NCBI RefSeq assembly: GCF_012927125.1
Contig: NZ_JABBFZ010000007.1
Location: 124,001 to 188,000, forward strand
Reading direction: 5' to 3'
Origin: Paraburkholderia antibiotica
GTDB lineage: Bacteria; Pseudomonadota; Gammaproteobacteria; Burkholderiales; Burkholderiaceae
Length of the DNA: 64,000 nucleotides
Under the pieces are notes generated by a model, which saw only the letters and a list, made by a program, of their open reading frames with translations, made no database searches and had not been told where the DNA came from. The position numbers and the translations under genes are program-made. Positions within the stretch are counted from its first letter, which is position 1. Each line of letters begins with the position of its first letter. Shown here in pieces: positions 16,191-26,980 of this stretch.

Positions 16191-16901
16191 TCAGAAGCCG
16201 AGGCTCGCGAGCAGATCGTCGACCTGCGACTGATCCTGCATCACGTCGGCCTTGCCTTCCGGATTGATCTGCGGACCGTTGAGCAGATGCTCGGGGCTGC
16301 CGGTCGGCGACACTTCGGCCTTGAGCGCCGCCGCGTTCGCCGCGAACTGCTCGCGCCGTTCGAGCGCGATGTTCTCGACCAGCACGCCGAGCAGTTGCTG
16401 CTCGATCAGATAGACGACGTCGGTGATCTTCTTGATCACCTGGCCGGTCAGATCCTGGAAATCCTGCGCGAGCATGATCTCCATCAATTGCGCATTGGTC
16501 GCGCCGGTCGATTCGGGCACGCCGCGCAGGAAGGTACGCGTGTCGTTCATCAGCGCGCGCACTTCCTCGCGCTCGATCGGCGCCGCGTACCACTGCTCCC
16601 AGCGGGCATCGAGTTCGCCGGCGTCCTTGTGCAACTGCTCCTGGATCGGCTTCGCGACGTCGATCGCCGACAGCACCCGCTCGGCGGCCTGCTCGGTCAT
16701 GTCGGCGATGTACTTCAGGCGATCGCGCGCATCGGGCACCGCTTCGGCCGCGCGTTCGACGTGCTTGTCGAGTCCGAGCTCGCGCATCGAATCGCGCAGC
16801 GTGCGCGTCAGTTGACCGATGCGGGCGAGGATGCGGTCCGACGCGAAGTCGCCGCTCTCGTGGGCCGCTTCGGCACCAGGCGTTTGGGTCGGCGGCGTCA
16901 C
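16191..16901 (-). CDS. cheZ: Chemotaxis phosphatase CheZ
   Basis: CheZ dephosphorylates CheY-P. The 236-residue product is mostly helical, has the catalytic-helix region around QDFQDLTGQVIKKITDVV (near residue 145) containing the conserved Gln and Asp residues, and ends DQSQVDDLLASLGF, the CheY-binding C-terminal peptide typical of CheZ. It follows cheY on the minus strand with only one base between stop and start, a standard cheY-cheZ arrangement. Confidence 0.95.
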   Translation of the reverse strand: MTPPTQTPGAEAAHESGDFASDRILARIGQLTRTLRDSMRELGLDKHVERAAEAVPDARDRLKYIADMTEQAAERVLSAIDVAKPIQEQLHKDAGELDARWEQWYAAPIEREEVRALMNDTRTFLRGVPESTGATNAQLMEIMLAQDFQDLTGQVIKKITDVVYLIEQQLLGVLVENIALERREQFAANAAALKAEVSPTGSPEHLLNGPQINPEGKADVMQDQSQVDDLLASLGF

Positions 16902-16902
16902 G

Positions 16903-17298
16903 TCAGCTCCCGGCTTTCGCCATCTTCTCGAGAATCTTGTTGAGCTTCTCGTCGAGCGTCGCGGCCGTGAACGGCTTGACGACGTAACCGCTCGCGCCGG
17001 CCTGCGCCGCCGCGATGATGTTTTCCTTCTTCGACTCGGCCGTCACCATCAGCACCGGCAGGTGCGTGAGGTGCGCGTCGGCGCGGATTTCCTTGAGCAT
17101 CGCGAGACCGTCGAGGTTCGGCATGTTCCAGTCGGAAATCACGAAGTCGTAGCTGCCGCCGCGCAGACGCGCGAGACCGGCCTGGCCGTCTTCCGCTTCG
17201 TCGACGTTCGAGTAGCCCAGTTCCTTCAGCAGGTTGCGGACGATCCGGCGCATCGTCGGAAAATCGTCAACCACCAGAATCTTCATTCCCTTATCCAT
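16903..17298 (-). CDS. cheY: Chemotaxis response regulator CheY
   Basis: CheY carries the signal from CheA to the flagellar switch. The 131-residue single receiver domain has the acidic pair DD at 11-12, phospho-acceptor Asp56 in FVISDWNMP, the Thr in LMVTAES and the Lys in VVKPF. The LLKELGY and [11 protein letters not shown] segments are typical of the enteric CheY type that acts with CheZ, encoded next. It belongs to the cheR-cheD-cheB-cheY-cheZ run. A second receiver gene lies at 25490-25867. Confidence 0.96.
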   Translation of the reverse strand: MDKGMKILVVDDFPTMRRIVRNLLKELGYSNVDEAEDGQAGLARLRGGSYDFVISDWNMPNLDGLAMLKEIRADAHLTHLPVLMVTAESKKENIIAAAQAGASGYVVKPFTAATLDEKLNKILEKMAKAGS

Positions 17299-17360
17299 TT
17301 GTTTCCCTTTGCTTGATCCATGATGCGGCTCGGCGCCGCGTCAATTTTTTTCGGCCCGCA

Positions 17361-18458
17361 TCAGACCCGCTGAACGCGCTCGCCCATCGACGCCAGACGC
17401 GCCATCACGCGTCGGCTCATGTCGGGCAGCGCGGCGATCTCGTCGGCCGCACCGAGCGCGATCGCCTCGCGCGGCATGCCGAACACGATGCAGCTTGCTT
17501 CGTCCTGCGCCAGCGTGTACGCGCCGGCCTTTTTCATCTCCAGCAAACCGGCCGCGCCGTCGCGCCCCATGCCGGTCAGAATCACGCCGACCGCGTTCTT
17601 GCCCGCATGCTGCGCGGCCGAGCGGAACAGCACATCGACCGACGGACGATGCCGGTTCACCGGCGGGTCGTCGGACAGATGCGCGATGTAGTTCGCCCCG
17701 CTCCTCGCGAGCAGCAGATGCGCGTGGCCCGGCGCGATATACGCGTGACCCGGCAGCACACGTTCGCCGTGCTCTGCTTCTTTAACGGTAATACGACACA
17801 AACCATTGAGGCGTTGCGCGAAAGATTTGGTAAAGCCCGGCGGCATGTGCTGCGCGATCAACACCGCGGGTGCATCGGGCGGCAGCGGCACCAGTACTTC
17901 GCGAATCGCCTCGGTGCCGCCCGTCGATGCACCGACGATGATCAGCTTCTCGGTACTCACGAGCGGGTTGTTGAACAGCGGCGCCGCGCCGAGCGACGCA
18001 TGCGCGGCGGGCGTTGCCGCATGCTGCGCGGACGCGGCCTGGCGCACGCGCGCGCGGGCCGCCGCGCGAATCTTGTCGGCGAGTTTTTCCGAGTACTCGA
18101 GCATGCCGTCGCGAATGCCGACCTTCGGCTTGGTCACGAAATCGACCGCGCCGAGTTCGAGCGCGCGCAGCGTGATTTCGTTGCCGCGCTCGGTCAGCGA
18201 CGACACCATCACGACCGGCATCGGCCGCAGCCGCATCAGCTTCTCGAGAAAGTCGAGGCCGTCCATGCGCGGCATTTCGACGTCGAGCGTCAGCACGTCC
18301 GGGTTGTGCTGCTTGATGAGCTCGCGCGCGACGAGCGGATCGGGCGCGGTCGCCACCACCGTCATATCCGGCTGGCCGTTGATGATCTCGGTCATCAGGC
18401 TGCGGATCAGCGCCGAATCGTCGACGCACAATACCTTGATCTTTTGCACAGCGCTCAC
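17361..18458 (-). CDS. cheB: Chemotaxis methylesterase CheB
   Basis: CheB demethylates and deamidates chemoreceptors when phosphorylated by CheA. The 365-residue product has a receiver domain (DD at 13-14, Asp59 in LTLDVEMP) and a C-terminal esterase with the catalytic serine in [12 protein letters not shown], the histidine in IAQHMPPGF and the aspartate in [11 protein letters not shown]. The start is a GTG at 18456-18458 with a perfect AGGAGG, overlapping the cheD stop (GTGA). Confidence 0.96.
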   Translation of the reverse strand: MSAVQKIKVLCVDDSALIRSLMTEIINGQPDMTVVATAPDPLVARELIKQHNPDVLTLDVEMPRMDGLDFLEKLMRLRPMPVVMVSSLTERGNEITLRALELGAVDFVTKPKVGIRDGMLEYSEKLADKIRAAARARVRQAASAQHAATPAAHASLGAAPLFNNPLVSTEKLIIVGASTGGTEAIREVLVPLPPDAPAVLIAQHMPPGFTKSFAQRLNGLCRITVKEAEHGERVLPGHAYIAPGHAHLLLARSGANYIAHLSDDPPVNRHRPSVDVLFRSAAQHAGKNAVGVILTGMGRDGAAGLLEMKKAGAYTLAQDEASCIVFGMPREAIALGAADEIAALPDMSRRVMARLASMGERVQRV

Positions 18459-19180
18459 GCCTCCTCTGTGGTTCTGGCGTTGTTGGAATAAATCGGGCGC
18501 GGGCTCGCGCCGAACAGTTCGATCCTCGGTCGCGCCGGTGCGGATGCGGCTTTCGGCGAGGCGAACAGTTCGACCCGTTTGCGCGCCGCCGCGAGCCGCT
18601 CGGCGCGCGCTTCGGCGCTTTGCCGCACGAGCGCCTGCTCGCGCTCGGCGACGCCCGCTTCCTGCTGCAAGCGCAATTTCTTCACCATCACCTGACCGGA
18701 GCGCGGCATGAACGCGACCTTGCGCGGATGCGAGCCCTGCAGGTCCTCGGCGATGATGCGGATCTTCTCGGTGGCCAGATAGCGGCGCACGAATTCCGAA
18801 TTGCGATCGCCGATGTTCATCGTCGTCATGCCGGCGAGCACCGCGCCGCCGCCGAACACCTTGGCCTCGAAACGCTCGCGCCGGCCGCCGGCCTTGATCA
18901 GTTCGTTGATCAGTACTTCCATCGCGTACGCGCCGTAGCGCATCGAATCCGACGCGGCGTGCACGACGTCGGCGCCATCGTCGGGCAGCATGAAGTGATT
19001 CATGCCGCCGATGCCCGCGGTGCGGTCCTGGATGCAGGCCGCCACGCACGAGCCGAGCACCGTCACGAGCACCATGTCCTCGTGCGTCGTGTAGAACTCG
19101 TTGGGCAACAGCTTCACGCCGGGGCGCTGGAAGTGGTTGTCGTAGTACAGATTGGAGGCGATCGGCAACGCGCTGCTCAT
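18455..19180 (-). CDS. cheD: Chemoreceptor glutamine deamidase CheD
   Basis: CheD deamidates glutamines of chemoreceptors. The 241-residue product has the family core: [14 protein letters not shown] with the catalytic cysteine, [10 protein letters not shown] with the catalytic histidine, and KVFGGGAVL. The C-terminal tail (about residues 165-241) is Ala/Arg-rich and variable. It is coupled at both ends, starting within an ATGA overlap with cheR and ending within a GTGA overlap with cheB. Confidence 0.95.
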   Translation of the reverse strand: MSSALPIASNLYYDNHFQRPGVKLLPNEFYTTHEDMVLVTVLGSCVAACIQDRTAGIGGMNHFMLPDDGADVVHAASDSMRYGAYAMEVLINELIKAGGRRERFEAKVFGGGAVLAGMTTMNIGDRNSEFVRRYLATEKIRIIAEDLQGSHPRKVAFMPRSGQVMVKKLRLQQEAGVAEREQALVRQSAEARAERLAAARKRVELFASPKAASAPARPRIELFGASPRPIYSNNARTTEEA

Positions 19181-20133
19181 GCCACCACCCCGCTCGGTTG
19201 CGACGCGGCAGTCGCGCGCGACGAAGTCCGGGCACCGCCGCCGTCGCGCGTCAGTTCGTAGACGGTCTGGCCGCGCAGCCGGAACGCCTGCGTCACGTAC
19301 GTGAAATTCTCCGAATGACCGGCGAACAGCAGACCGCCCGGCTTCATCAGCGGCTCGAAGCGCGTGAGCACCTGCGCCTGGGTCGGCTTGTCGAAATAGA
19401 TCATCACGTTGCGGCAGAAGATCGCGTCGAACTGCGTGCGCAACTGGTAATCGCGATCGGTCAGGTTCAGCTGTTCGAAGCGCACCAGCGCGCGCACTTC
19501 GGGCCGCACCTTGACCATTCCCGCATGCGCGCCCGTGCCCTTCAGGAAGAAGCGCTTCAGACGCTCGGGCGACAGATGCTTGACCTGGTCGAACTGGTAG
19601 ACGCCGGCTTCGGCTTTAGCGAGCACCTGGGTGTCGATATCGGTCGCGAGCACCGACGCCTGGCGCGCGCCGCTCTCGCCGAGCGCTTCGATCAGCGTCA
19701 TCGCGATCGAATACGGCTCTTCGCCGGTGGAAGCCGCCGAGCACCACACCGACACCGGCTGCGCACGACGCGGCACGAACTCGGCGAGGATCGGAAAGTG
19801 ATGGGCTTCGCGGAAGAACGCGGTCAGGTTGGTGGTCAGCGCATTGGTGAACGCTTCCCACTCGGCCGGATCGTTTTCCGCTTCGAGCAGATCCAGATAG
19901 TGACGGAACGTCTCGAGGCCGCGCGCGCGCAAACGGCGCGCGAGGCGGCTGTACGCCATGTCGCGCTTGTGGTCCGACAGCGAAATACCCGCCGCGCGAT
20001 GAATCAGATCGCGGATGCGGGCGAAATCCGCCGGCGTGAATTCGAAATCGCGTCCCGTTTCGGCGGACCTGGCCGGCTCTGTCCGGTCGGATGCCGCGCG
20101 TGCGGGGTGTCGAGGTGCGCGCGTTGCCATCAT
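19177..20133 (-). CDS. cheR: Chemoreceptor methyltransferase CheR
   Basis: CheR methylates glutamates of chemoreceptors with S-adenosylmethionine. The product is 318 residues from the ATG at 20133 (MMATRAP), which has AGGA six bases upstream; the frame is open to 20223 but without a site. The N-terminal helical domain ([20 protein letters not shown]) precedes the Rossmann methyltransferase domain ([42 protein letters not shown]). It overlaps cheD by four bases. Confidence 0.95.
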   Translation of the reverse strand: MMATRAPRHPARAASDRTEPARSAETGRDFEFTPADFARIRDLIHRAAGISLSDHKRDMAYSRLARRLRARGLETFRHYLDLLEAENDPAEWEAFTNALTTNLTAFFREAHHFPILAEFVPRRAQPVSVWCSAASTGEEPYSIAMTLIEALGESGARQASVLATDIDTQVLAKAEAGVYQFDQVKHLSPERLKRFFLKGTGAHAGMVKVRPEVRALVRFEQLNLTDRDYQLRTQFDAIFCRNVMIYFDKPTQAQVLTRFEPLMKPGGLLFAGHSENFTYVTQAFRLRGQTVYELTRDGGGARTSSRATAASQPSGVVA

Positions 20134-20340
20134 GAGCATTCCTGCCTGCAATAGGAGCCATCCTGCTTGCCGCCCAGCCAGCCGGCCCGGGAGGAAGGAA
20201 TCGTCTTCGCGGGGTCGCGCCATCCCGCGAATGTCGTCGACAGACGGCCGGCCCGCGACACGCGTTGTCCGCGTGCTTCGATGCGTTGCCCGTCAGCGGG
20301 CGCGATGCCGATTGACCGCATGTCGTCGTTCTGCCGTTGC

Positions 20341-22254
20341 CTAGAAGGTTTCCCAGTCCGCGTCGGAGCCGGCCGTCGTCGGGCTCGCCACGGCAGCACG
20401 CGGTGCGGTCGCCGGTTCGGTCGACGCGCGCGGCGTCGCTGCGGCCTGCCTGGGCTTCAGCTTCGGCTTTAGCGCGGATTCGATGCGGGGGGCGGCGTCG
20501 AGCGGGGTCGAGTTGCCTGGATGCGTGGTGTGGCTCGCGCTCGCGGTGGTTGCTGCGGACGTTGCACTCGCCGCACTCGCCGCACCCGCCGCTTTCGGCG
20601 CGGCCTTCGCGAACTGCACGCTCGCACCGCCGCTCGCCTGAGCCGTCGGTTGCGTACGCGCGGCCGTCGCCAGTGCCGGTGCGGCATGACGCGCCTGCGC
20701 CGCGCTCACCTTCCAGCCGCTCAGCACCGCCTGCAACTGGCGCGTCTGATCTTCGAGCGATGCCGCCGCGGCCGCCGCCTGCTCGACCAGCGCCGCGTTC
20801 TGCTGCGTCACCGAATCCATCTGCACGACCGCGCGATTGACCTGCTCGATGCCGCCCGACTGCTCTTCCGACGCCGCGCTGATCTCGCCCATGATGTCGG
20901 TCACGCGCCGCACCGCCTGGACGATTTCGTCCATCGTCGTGCCCGCGCGGCCGACCAGTTCCGAGCCGCTGTGAACCTTGTCGGCCGAATCGCCGATCAG
21001 CTCCTTGATCTCCTTGGCCGCGCTCGCGCTGCGTTGCGCGAGGCTGCGCACCTCGCCCGCGACCACCGCGAAGCCGCGACCCTGCTCACCCGCGCGCGCC
21101 GCTTCGACCGCCGCGTTCAACGCGAGAATATTGGTCTGAAACGCGATGCCCTCGATCACGCCGATGATGTCGACGATCTTGTTCGAGCTGCCCGCGATCT
21201 CCTGCATCGTCGTGACGACCTGGCTCACCACGTCGCCGCCGCGCGTCGCGATGTCCGACGCGTTGACCGCGAGCTGGCTCGCCTGGCGCGCGTTCTCGGC
21301 GTTCTGCCGCACCGTGCTGGTCAACTGATCCATGCTCGACGCGGTTTCCTGCAGCGACGCGGCCTGCTGCTCGGTGCGCTGCGACAGATCGGTGTTGCCC
21401 ATCGCGATTTCGCGCGCGCCGGTGTCGATCGATTCGGTGCTGCCGTGCACCGCGCGCACCATCGTCGCGAGACTTTCCTGCATCCGTTTGATGCCGGCGA
21501 ACAGGCGGCCGATTTCATTGCTGCCGCGCACGTCGACCGGGCCCGCCAGATCGCCGGCCGCGATCCGCTCGAAGCACGCGGTCGCGTCGTTCAGCGGTTG
21601 CACGATGAGCCCGCGCAGCGCGAAGCGGATACCGACCACCAGCAGCAACGCAAGCACCGTGACGGCGACGATCAGCGTCATCATCAGCGACGCGTTCGCC
21701 TGCGCGCTCGCCTGCTGATCGAGCACGCTCTGCTGCAGCGCCTTGATGACCGACGACGCCGCGGCGTCGTAGGCGATGAACATCGGGCTGATCTTCGTGT
21801 CGGCGACCGCGTGATAGGCGTCGAGGTTGTTCGCGTTCAGCGCCGTGAATTCCACGTCGACGCCGTCGTGCATCACCGTCGCGCGCTTCGCGAGCACGTC
21901 GTCGAGCAAGGCCTGATCGACGACGTGCTTCGGCGCGTCGAGATAGGTCTGCCAGCTCTGGTTGCCCTTGCCGAGCAGTTCCTGCGCGCGATCGAGGACC
22001 TTCTTCGCTTCGTCCGCGTTGCCGGCGGCCGTCAGCGTGTTGAAGCGGTCGATCGCGACGCGCGAGCGCAGCAGGTACGCCGACGCGTCATCGAGTGCGT
22101 GAATCGCGACCAGCTCGCCGCGCGCGATGCGATCGAGCGAGTCGCTCGCGCGCTTCAACGCGGTGAGTCCGAGCGCGCCGACCACCACGGTCAACGTGAC
22201 GAGAAGAACCCCCACCATCGTCAGCGAGGTGCGGATCGACCATCTGCTCAACAT
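20341..22254 (-). CDS. Methyl-accepting chemotaxis protein (Tsr/Tar type)
   Basis: A membrane chemoreceptor signalling to CheA through CheW. The 637-residue product has TM1 at about residues 12-32, a periplasmic four-helix-bundle-type ligand domain (about 33-190), TM2 at about 190-212, a HAMP domain ([20 protein letters not shown]), methylation helices and the conserved hairpin tip ([20 protein letters not shown]). It ends in DWETF, the pentapeptide tether for CheR and CheB encoded next door. The ligand cannot be told from sequence. Confidence 0.95.
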   Translation of the reverse strand: MLSRWSIRTSLTMVGVLLVTLTVVVGALGLTALKRASDSLDRIARGELVAIHALDDASAYLLRSRVAIDRFNTLTAAGNADEAKKVLDRAQELLGKGNQSWQTYLDAPKHVVDQALLDDVLAKRATVMHDGVDVEFTALNANNLDAYHAVADTKISPMFIAYDAAASSVIKALQQSVLDQQASAQANASLMMTLIVAVTVLALLLVVGIRFALRGLIVQPLNDATACFERIAAGDLAGPVDVRGSNEIGRLFAGIKRMQESLATMVRAVHGSTESIDTGAREIAMGNTDLSQRTEQQAASLQETASSMDQLTSTVRQNAENARQASQLAVNASDIATRGGDVVSQVVTTMQEIAGSSNKIVDIIGVIEGIAFQTNILALNAAVEAARAGEQGRGFAVVAGEVRSLAQRSASAAKEIKELIGDSADKVHSGSELVGRAGTTMDEIVQAVRRVTDIMGEISAASEEQSGGIEQVNRAVVQMDSVTQQNAALVEQAAAAAASLEDQTRQLQAVLSGWKVSAAQARHAAPALATAARTQPTAQASGGASVQFAKAAPKAAGAASAASATSAATTASASHTTHPGNSTPLDAAPRIESALKPKLKPRQAAATPRASTEPATAPRAAVASPTTAGSDADWETF

Positions 22255-22279
22255 CCTGATGCTCCGTTGCGGTGTGCGG

Positions 22280-22816
22280 TTAAACGCCGAGGGTTTCGGT
22301 GAGCGCCATTTCCTGGCTGGTCATCAGCTTCTCGATGTCCATCAGGATCAGCATGCGGCCGTCGACGGTGCCGAGGCCCGTCAGGTATTCGGTCGTCAGC
22401 GTCGCGCCGAATTCCGGCGCCGGCATGATCTGGTCGACCGCGAGCGTCAGCACGTCCGACACGCCGTCCACCACCATCCCGACCACGCGATGCGCGACGT
22501 TCAGGATGATCACGACGGTCTGGTGGTCGTACTCGACGCGGCCCAGATGAAACTTGATGCGCATGTCGACGATCGGCACGATGATGCCGCGCAGGTTGAT
22601 CACACCCTTGATGAACTCGGGCGCGTTGGCGATGCGCGTCACGCTGTCGTAGCCGCGGATTTCCTGCACCTTCAGAATGTCGATGCCGTATTCTTCCGCG
22701 CCGAGCGTGAAGACGAGGAATTCCTGACCGCCGGCGTCGGCCTGCTGCGCGTCGCGGCGACCATTCGTCCCGCTCGCGTTCGCGACGCTCGAATTGATGG
22801 ATTGGACTTCTGCCAC
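22280..22816 (-). CDS. cheW: Chemotaxis coupling protein CheW
   Basis: CheW links receptors to CheA. The product has the CheW/SH3-like fold signatures [20 protein letters not shown] and [17 protein letters not shown], then [13 protein letters not shown] favour the GTG at 22814-22816 (178 residues), because GGGGG sits 5-7 bases upstream; a TTG four codons earlier is possible. It lies between cheA and the MCP gene. Confidence 0.95.
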   Translation of the reverse strand: MAEVQSINSSVANASGTNGRRDAQQADAGGQEFLVFTLGAEEYGIDILKVQEIRGYDSVTRIANAPEFIKGVINLRGIIVPIVDMRIKFHLGRVEYDHQTVVIILNVAHRVVGMVVDGVSDVLTLAVDQIMPAPEFGATLTTEYLTGLGTVDGRMLILMDIEKLMTSQEMALTETLGV

Positions 22817-22891
22817 GTTAGCCCCCAAACGGTTGGGATAAGTAAGTTGAGTAGGTGTTGCGTTGTCTGTGCCGGCGACCGGTGCCGCGCG

Positions 22892-25387
22892 TCACGCGAC
22901 GCTCAGCGCCTGTTGCTGCGCGTGCTGCGTCGGATGTTGCGTCGGCTGCGCCTGCGTCTGCTTTGCCGGCGCATGGCCGTGCGCCGCATGACCATGCGCG
23001 TGACGCGATTCGCGATTCAGCGCCGCGACGTCCACGATCAACGCGACGCTGCCGTCGCCGAGAATGGTTGCCGCGGAAATGCCGTGCACCTTGCGGTAAT
23101 TCGTTTCCAGATTCTTCACGACCACCTGCTGCTGGCCGACCAGTTCGTCGATCAGCATCGCGAAGCGGCGTCCCTCGGTCTGCATGATCGTGACGATGCC
23201 CTGGGTCGGCTCCTGCTTCGCGTCCTGCACGTTGAACACCTCGTGCAGCGCGACGAGCGGCAGATACTCGCCGCGCACGCGCACCACGCGCTCGCCGTTG
23301 GCGACCGTGTAGATGTCTTCGGCTTGCGGCTGCAGCGACTCCATCACGAAGTTCAGCGGCAGGATGAAGATCTCGTTGCCGACCTTCACCGACATGCCGT
23401 CGAGAATCGCCAGCGTGAGCGGCAACACGATGCGCGTGGTGCTGCCCTTGCCGGCGTGCGACGTGATCTCGACGTGACCGCCCATCGACTGGATGTTGCG
23501 TTTGACCACGTCCATGCCGACGCCGCGGCCCGACACGTCGGTGACCTGCTCGGCGGTCGAAAAGCCCGGCAGGAAGATCAGGTTCCAGACTTCTTCGTCG
23601 GTCATGGTTTCGCTGACCTGCATGCCCTGCCTGGCCGCCTTCGCGAGAATCTTGTCGCGGCGCAGGCCGGCGCCGTCGTCGCTCACTTCGATGACGATGT
23701 TGCCGCCATGGTGTGCCGCCGACAGCACCAGCTGACCGGTCGAATCCTTGCCCGCCGCGCGCCGCGCTTCGACCGTTTCGATGCCGTGATCGAGGCTGTT
23801 GCGCACGAGGTGCGTCAACGGATCGATGATCCGTTCGATGAGGCTCTTGTCGAGTTCGGTCGCCTGACCGAAGGTGACGAGTTCGACCTCCTTGCCGAGC
23901 TTCGCCGCGAGATCGCGCACGAGACGCGGGAAGCGGCTGAACACGTAATCCATCGGCATCATGCGGATCGACATCACCGCTTCCTGCAGATCGCGCGCGT
24001 TGCGCTCGAGCTGCGCCATGCCGTTGAAGAGCCGGTCGTGCAGCGCCGGATCGAACGTGCTGGTGGTTTCCGCGAGCATCGCCTGGGTAATCACCAGTTC
24101 GCCGACCAGGTTGATCAGCTGATCGACCTTCTCGACGCCGACGCGAATCGAGCTGCCTTCGCCGCTCGCCGCCGCGGCGGCCGGACGCGCGGCCTTGCGG
24201 TCCTGCTCGGCCGGCGCGGCTGCCGCTTTGGCTGTGCCCGGCTGGGCCGCAGCGAATGCTGCAGCAGCCGGTTCGCCGAAGCCGTGCGCGGCATCGCTGA
24301 CGTTGCCCGCCGCATGCGTGGCGGACGCATGGGTCAACGCGCCGTTTGAAGCGTTGGCGGGCGCAGCGATGTAGGCCGCCGGGGCCGACGATGCTGCGTG
24401 TTCCGCGTGACTCGTGGGATGCGCGTACGTCGCGGGTGCGGCGTACGCGTCCTGCACGGTGTGCGCCGGCGTCGGGGCGGCAGCGTCGGGCGTTCCAGGT
24501 TCGCCCTGCTGCGCGTCGTCGGCCGGCGCGGTGCCGCGGCTGATCGTGATCTGACTTTCGTCGATCACGAAACAGCACACGGCGATGATGTCGTCGGAGG
24601 TTACGTCGGTCGACAACCACAGCATCAGATCGCTGCCGCTCTTGACCTGCCCGACGATATTGCCAAGATTGCCCAGCTCTTCGGCCAGCAGTTCCTGGTC
24701 TTTCTCTCCCACGCCCCGTAGCGTAATTTTCAGATGAGGGCCGGCGCCGTCGGCTTGCGCGGCCGCGCCCGCCGTCTCTGCGCTTGCGGCTTGCCCGGTC
24801 TGCGCCGGTTCGCCGTCCGTCCATTCGCCCGCCACCAGCACCGCCTGTTCGACGACGTGCTCGGGCGGGGTGCCCTGTTGTTCCTGTGTTGTGGCCGTGC
24901 TCGCCGCGACGGCAGCGGCCGGTGCCGATGCAGGCGCTACTGCCGGCGCGGATGCGCTCGCAACCGGCGCCGTTACCGCCGGCGCGCCGCCCATGCGGCT
25001 TTCCGCATGCAGCTGTTCGAGCTTCGCGCAGATCGCGCGCGCCACCGCCGCATCGGGCTCGGCGCTCGCGCGGTAATCCGCGAGCTGACCCGACAGCACG
25101 TCCTTGGTTTCGAGGAACGTGTCGATCATGTCCTTGCGCAACACGAGTTCGTTGTTGCGCGCGCGATCGAGCAGCGATTCGAGAATGTGCGTGGTCTCGG
25201 TGAGCGCGGTGAAGCCGAAGGTCGCCGCGCCGCCCTTGATCGAATGCGCGGCGCGGAAGATCGCCGCGAGGTCTTCGGGATCCGGGTGGGCCACGTCGAG
25301 ATCGAGCAGCAACTGCTCCATCTGCGCGAGCAGTTCGTCCGCTTCGTCGAAGAACGTCTGATAGAACTGTGTGATGTCGAGTGTCAT
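22892..25387 (-). CDS. cheA: Chemotaxis histidine kinase CheA
   Basis: CheA autophosphorylates and phosphorylates CheY and CheB. The 831-residue product has the HPt domain with His48 in FRAAHSIKGGAATFG, a response-regulator-binding P2 domain after an Ala/Pro linker (about residues 220-290), another long Ala-rich linker, dimerisation domain, HATPase (N-box SLDHGIETVEARRA, G1 EVSDDGAGL, G2 VSGRGVGMDVV) and a C-terminal CheW-like domain. The linkers make it longer than the enteric enzyme (about 650). It lies between the response regulator gene and cheW. Confidence 0.96.
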   Translation of the reverse strand: MTLDITQFYQTFFDEADELLAQMEQLLLDLDVAHPDPEDLAAIFRAAHSIKGGAATFGFTALTETTHILESLLDRARNNELVLRKDMIDTFLETKDVLSGQLADYRASAEPDAAVARAICAKLEQLHAESRMGGAPAVTAPVASASAPAVAPASAPAAAVAASTATTQEQQGTPPEHVVEQAVLVAGEWTDGEPAQTGQAASAETAGAAAQADGAGPHLKITLRGVGEKDQELLAEELGNLGNIVGQVKSGSDLMLWLSTDVTSDDIIAVCCFVIDESQITISRGTAPADDAQQGEPGTPDAAAPTPAHTVQDAYAAPATYAHPTSHAEHAASSAPAAYIAAPANASNGALTHASATHAAGNVSDAAHGFGEPAAAAFAAAQPGTAKAAAAPAEQDRKAARPAAAAASGEGSSIRVGVEKVDQLINLVGELVITQAMLAETTSTFDPALHDRLFNGMAQLERNARDLQEAVMSIRMMPMDYVFSRFPRLVRDLAAKLGKEVELVTFGQATELDKSLIERIIDPLTHLVRNSLDHGIETVEARRAAGKDSTGQLVLSAAHHGGNIVIEVSDDGAGLRRDKILAKAARQGMQVSETMTDEEVWNLIFLPGFSTAEQVTDVSGRGVGMDVVKRNIQSMGGHVEITSHAGKGSTTRIVLPLTLAILDGMSVKVGNEIFILPLNFVMESLQPQAEDIYTVANGERVVRVRGEYLPLVALHEVFNVQDAKQEPTQGIVTIMQTEGRRFAMLIDELVGQQQVVVKNLETNYRKVHGISAATILGDGSVALIVDVAALNRESRHAHGHAAHGHAPAKQTQAQPTQHPTQHAQQQALSVA

Positions 25388-25489
25388 GCCTGGTTCACCG
25401 CGAGGGTTCCTGTCTGGCGTGCGCTGCGGTGCAGCCGCGTCGTCGGGAACTGGTCTGTACTGTGTTTAAGCTGGGTCTGAAGGCCGCGC

Positions 25490-25867
25490 TCAGGCCGGGT
25501 CCGGTTCGGCCAGCGCCGCCACCAGTTCGGTCAGCATGTCCGGGTCGAGCGGCTTCTCGATCCAGCCGGTCGCGCCCGCAGCGCGCGCCGCGTCCTTGAA
25601 CGGCTCGCCCGATTCCGTCGTGAGGACGAGGATGGGCGTCGCCTGATAGGCCGGGTTGTTACGCAGCGCGGTGATCAGATCGAGGCCGGTCTTGCCCGGC
25701 ATGTGCTGATCGGTCAGCACCAGGTCGAACGCCATCGCGAGCGCGTTTTCGAGCCCTTCGTTGCCGTCCGCCGCGAGCGTGACCTCGTAGCCGGCGCCCG
25801 TCAGCGTGGCGGCAAGGATCTGCCGCATCGATGCCGAATCGTCGATTGCCAGGATGTGCCTGATCAT
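25490..25867 (-). CDS. CheY-like response regulator
   Basis: A single receiver domain of 125 residues (from MIRHILAIDDS, with GAGG upstream; an ATG seven codons earlier is less likely). It has DD at 9-10, phospho-acceptor Asp53 in LTDQHMPGKTG, Thr in LVLTTES and Lys in WIEKPLD. It is distinct from the CheZ-linked CheY and lies directly before cheA, the place of the additional cheY in many betaproteobacteria. It may act as a phosphate sink or an alternative output; sequence does not decide. Confidence 0.9.
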   Translation of the reverse strand: MIRHILAIDDSASMRQILAATLTGAGYEVTLAADGNEGLENALAMAFDLVLTDQHMPGKTGLDLITALRNNPAYQATPILVLTTESGEPFKDAARAAGATGWIEKPLDPDMLTELVAALAEPDPA

Positions 25868-25951
25868 GAAAACCTCGCTGCGCTTCATCTGGGCGCCGCC
25901 CGGCTGGGTGCGCCGCTCAGGCGCGCACTCCGGCCCGGCGGCCGCGTTCCG

Positions 25952-26959
25952 TTACTGGGCCGCCGGCGCGGGCGCCGGCACCTTCGGCGCAGCCGTCGCC
26001 GGCTGCGCAAGTTTTTGCAGCAGCGGCCTGGAGCCGGCTGCGTCGTCCGACAGGGTGGTCGTCGTCGAGTCGTCGTGATTGAGCGCCTCTTCCGACTTCC
26101 GGTTCAGCACGATGATGCTGATGCGGCGGTTCTCCGGATCGAGCGGATCCGCCTTGTTCAGGTTCTGCGTCGACGCGAGACCGAGCACGCGCATCACCTT
26201 CGCTTCGTCCATGCCGCCCGCGATCAGCTCGCGCCGCGACGCGTTCGCGCGATCGGCCGACAGCTCCCAGTTGCTATAACCCTTGTCGCCACCCGCGTAC
26301 GGCACGGCATCGGTGTGGCCCTGCACGATGATGCGGTTCGGCACGTCGTTCAGCGTGTGGCCGATCTCGCGCAGGATGTCGCGCATGTACGGCTCGACTT
26401 CGTCGTTGGCGGTCGCGAACATCGGCCGCTTCTGCGAATCGACGATCTCGATGCGCAGCCCCGTCAGCGTCGAGTCGATGCGGATCTGCTGCTTGAACTG
26501 GCGCAGCACCGGGTTGGCCTCGATCGCGGCCATCAGCTTGACCTGCAGGTCGTGCAGACGCACCTGTTCCTGGCGCTCGAGCTCGCCCTGCAACTGCTTC
26601 ACCGAATCCTCGTTGTTGTGCGACGCGGTGCGCTCCGAGCGATTGTTGCTGCCGTCGGTCGAGCGGGTCACGCCCTGCGCGTCGGTCGAGATGTCGCGGC
26701 CGCCGCCCTTCAGGATGCTGGAATCTTCGGCGCTGCGATCGCCGCCCCACAGCGTGATCTTCAGCGGCTGATTGAAGTAGTCGGCAATGCCGCGCAACTG
26801 CACCGTGGAGGCCGAGCTGAGCAGCCACATCAGCAGGAAGAACGCCATCATCGCGGTCATGAAGTCCGCGTAGGCGAGCTTCCACGCGCCGCCGTGATGG
26901 CCGGACTTTTTCGGCGCGGAGCGCTTGACGACAATCGCGCGGTCTTTGTCCTTGCTCAT
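25952..26959 (-). CDS. motB: Flagellar stator protein MotB
   Basis: MotB anchors the stator to peptidoglycan and forms the proton channel with MotA. The 335-residue product has one N-terminal membrane helix with the essential aspartate (LAYADFMTAMMAFFLLMW), a linker, and a C-terminal OmpA-like domain (IIVQGHTDAVPY; NWELSADRANASRREL; NRRISIIVLNR). The last 30 residues are Ala/Pro-rich. It follows motA by 21 bases. Confidence 0.96.
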   Translation of the reverse strand: MSKDKDRAIVVKRSAPKKSGHHGGAWKLAYADFMTAMMAFFLLMWLLSSASTVQLRGIADYFNQPLKITLWGGDRSAEDSSILKGGGRDISTDAQGVTRSTDGSNNRSERTASHNNEDSVKQLQGELERQEQVRLHDLQVKLMAAIEANPVLRQFKQQIRIDSTLTGLRIEIVDSQKRPMFATANDEVEPYMRDILREIGHTLNDVPNRIIVQGHTDAVPYAGGDKGYSNWELSADRANASRRELIAGGMDEAKVMRVLGLASTQNLNKADPLDPENRRISIIVLNRKSEEALNHDDSTTTTLSDDAAGSRPLLQKLAQPATAAPKVPAPAPAAQ

Positions 26960-26980
26960 CGTTTCGTTCCCGCCGCCCTG

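Noticed and set aside
15955..16233. Lys/Ala-rich small open frame before cheZ
   Set aside because: Looks histone-like only through composition; no binding site, and it runs into the cheZ terminator and coding end on the opposite strand.
22127..24349. A 740-codon plus-strand open frame opposite cheA/cheW
   Set aside because: Same reason; it is the antisense frame of cheW and cheA.
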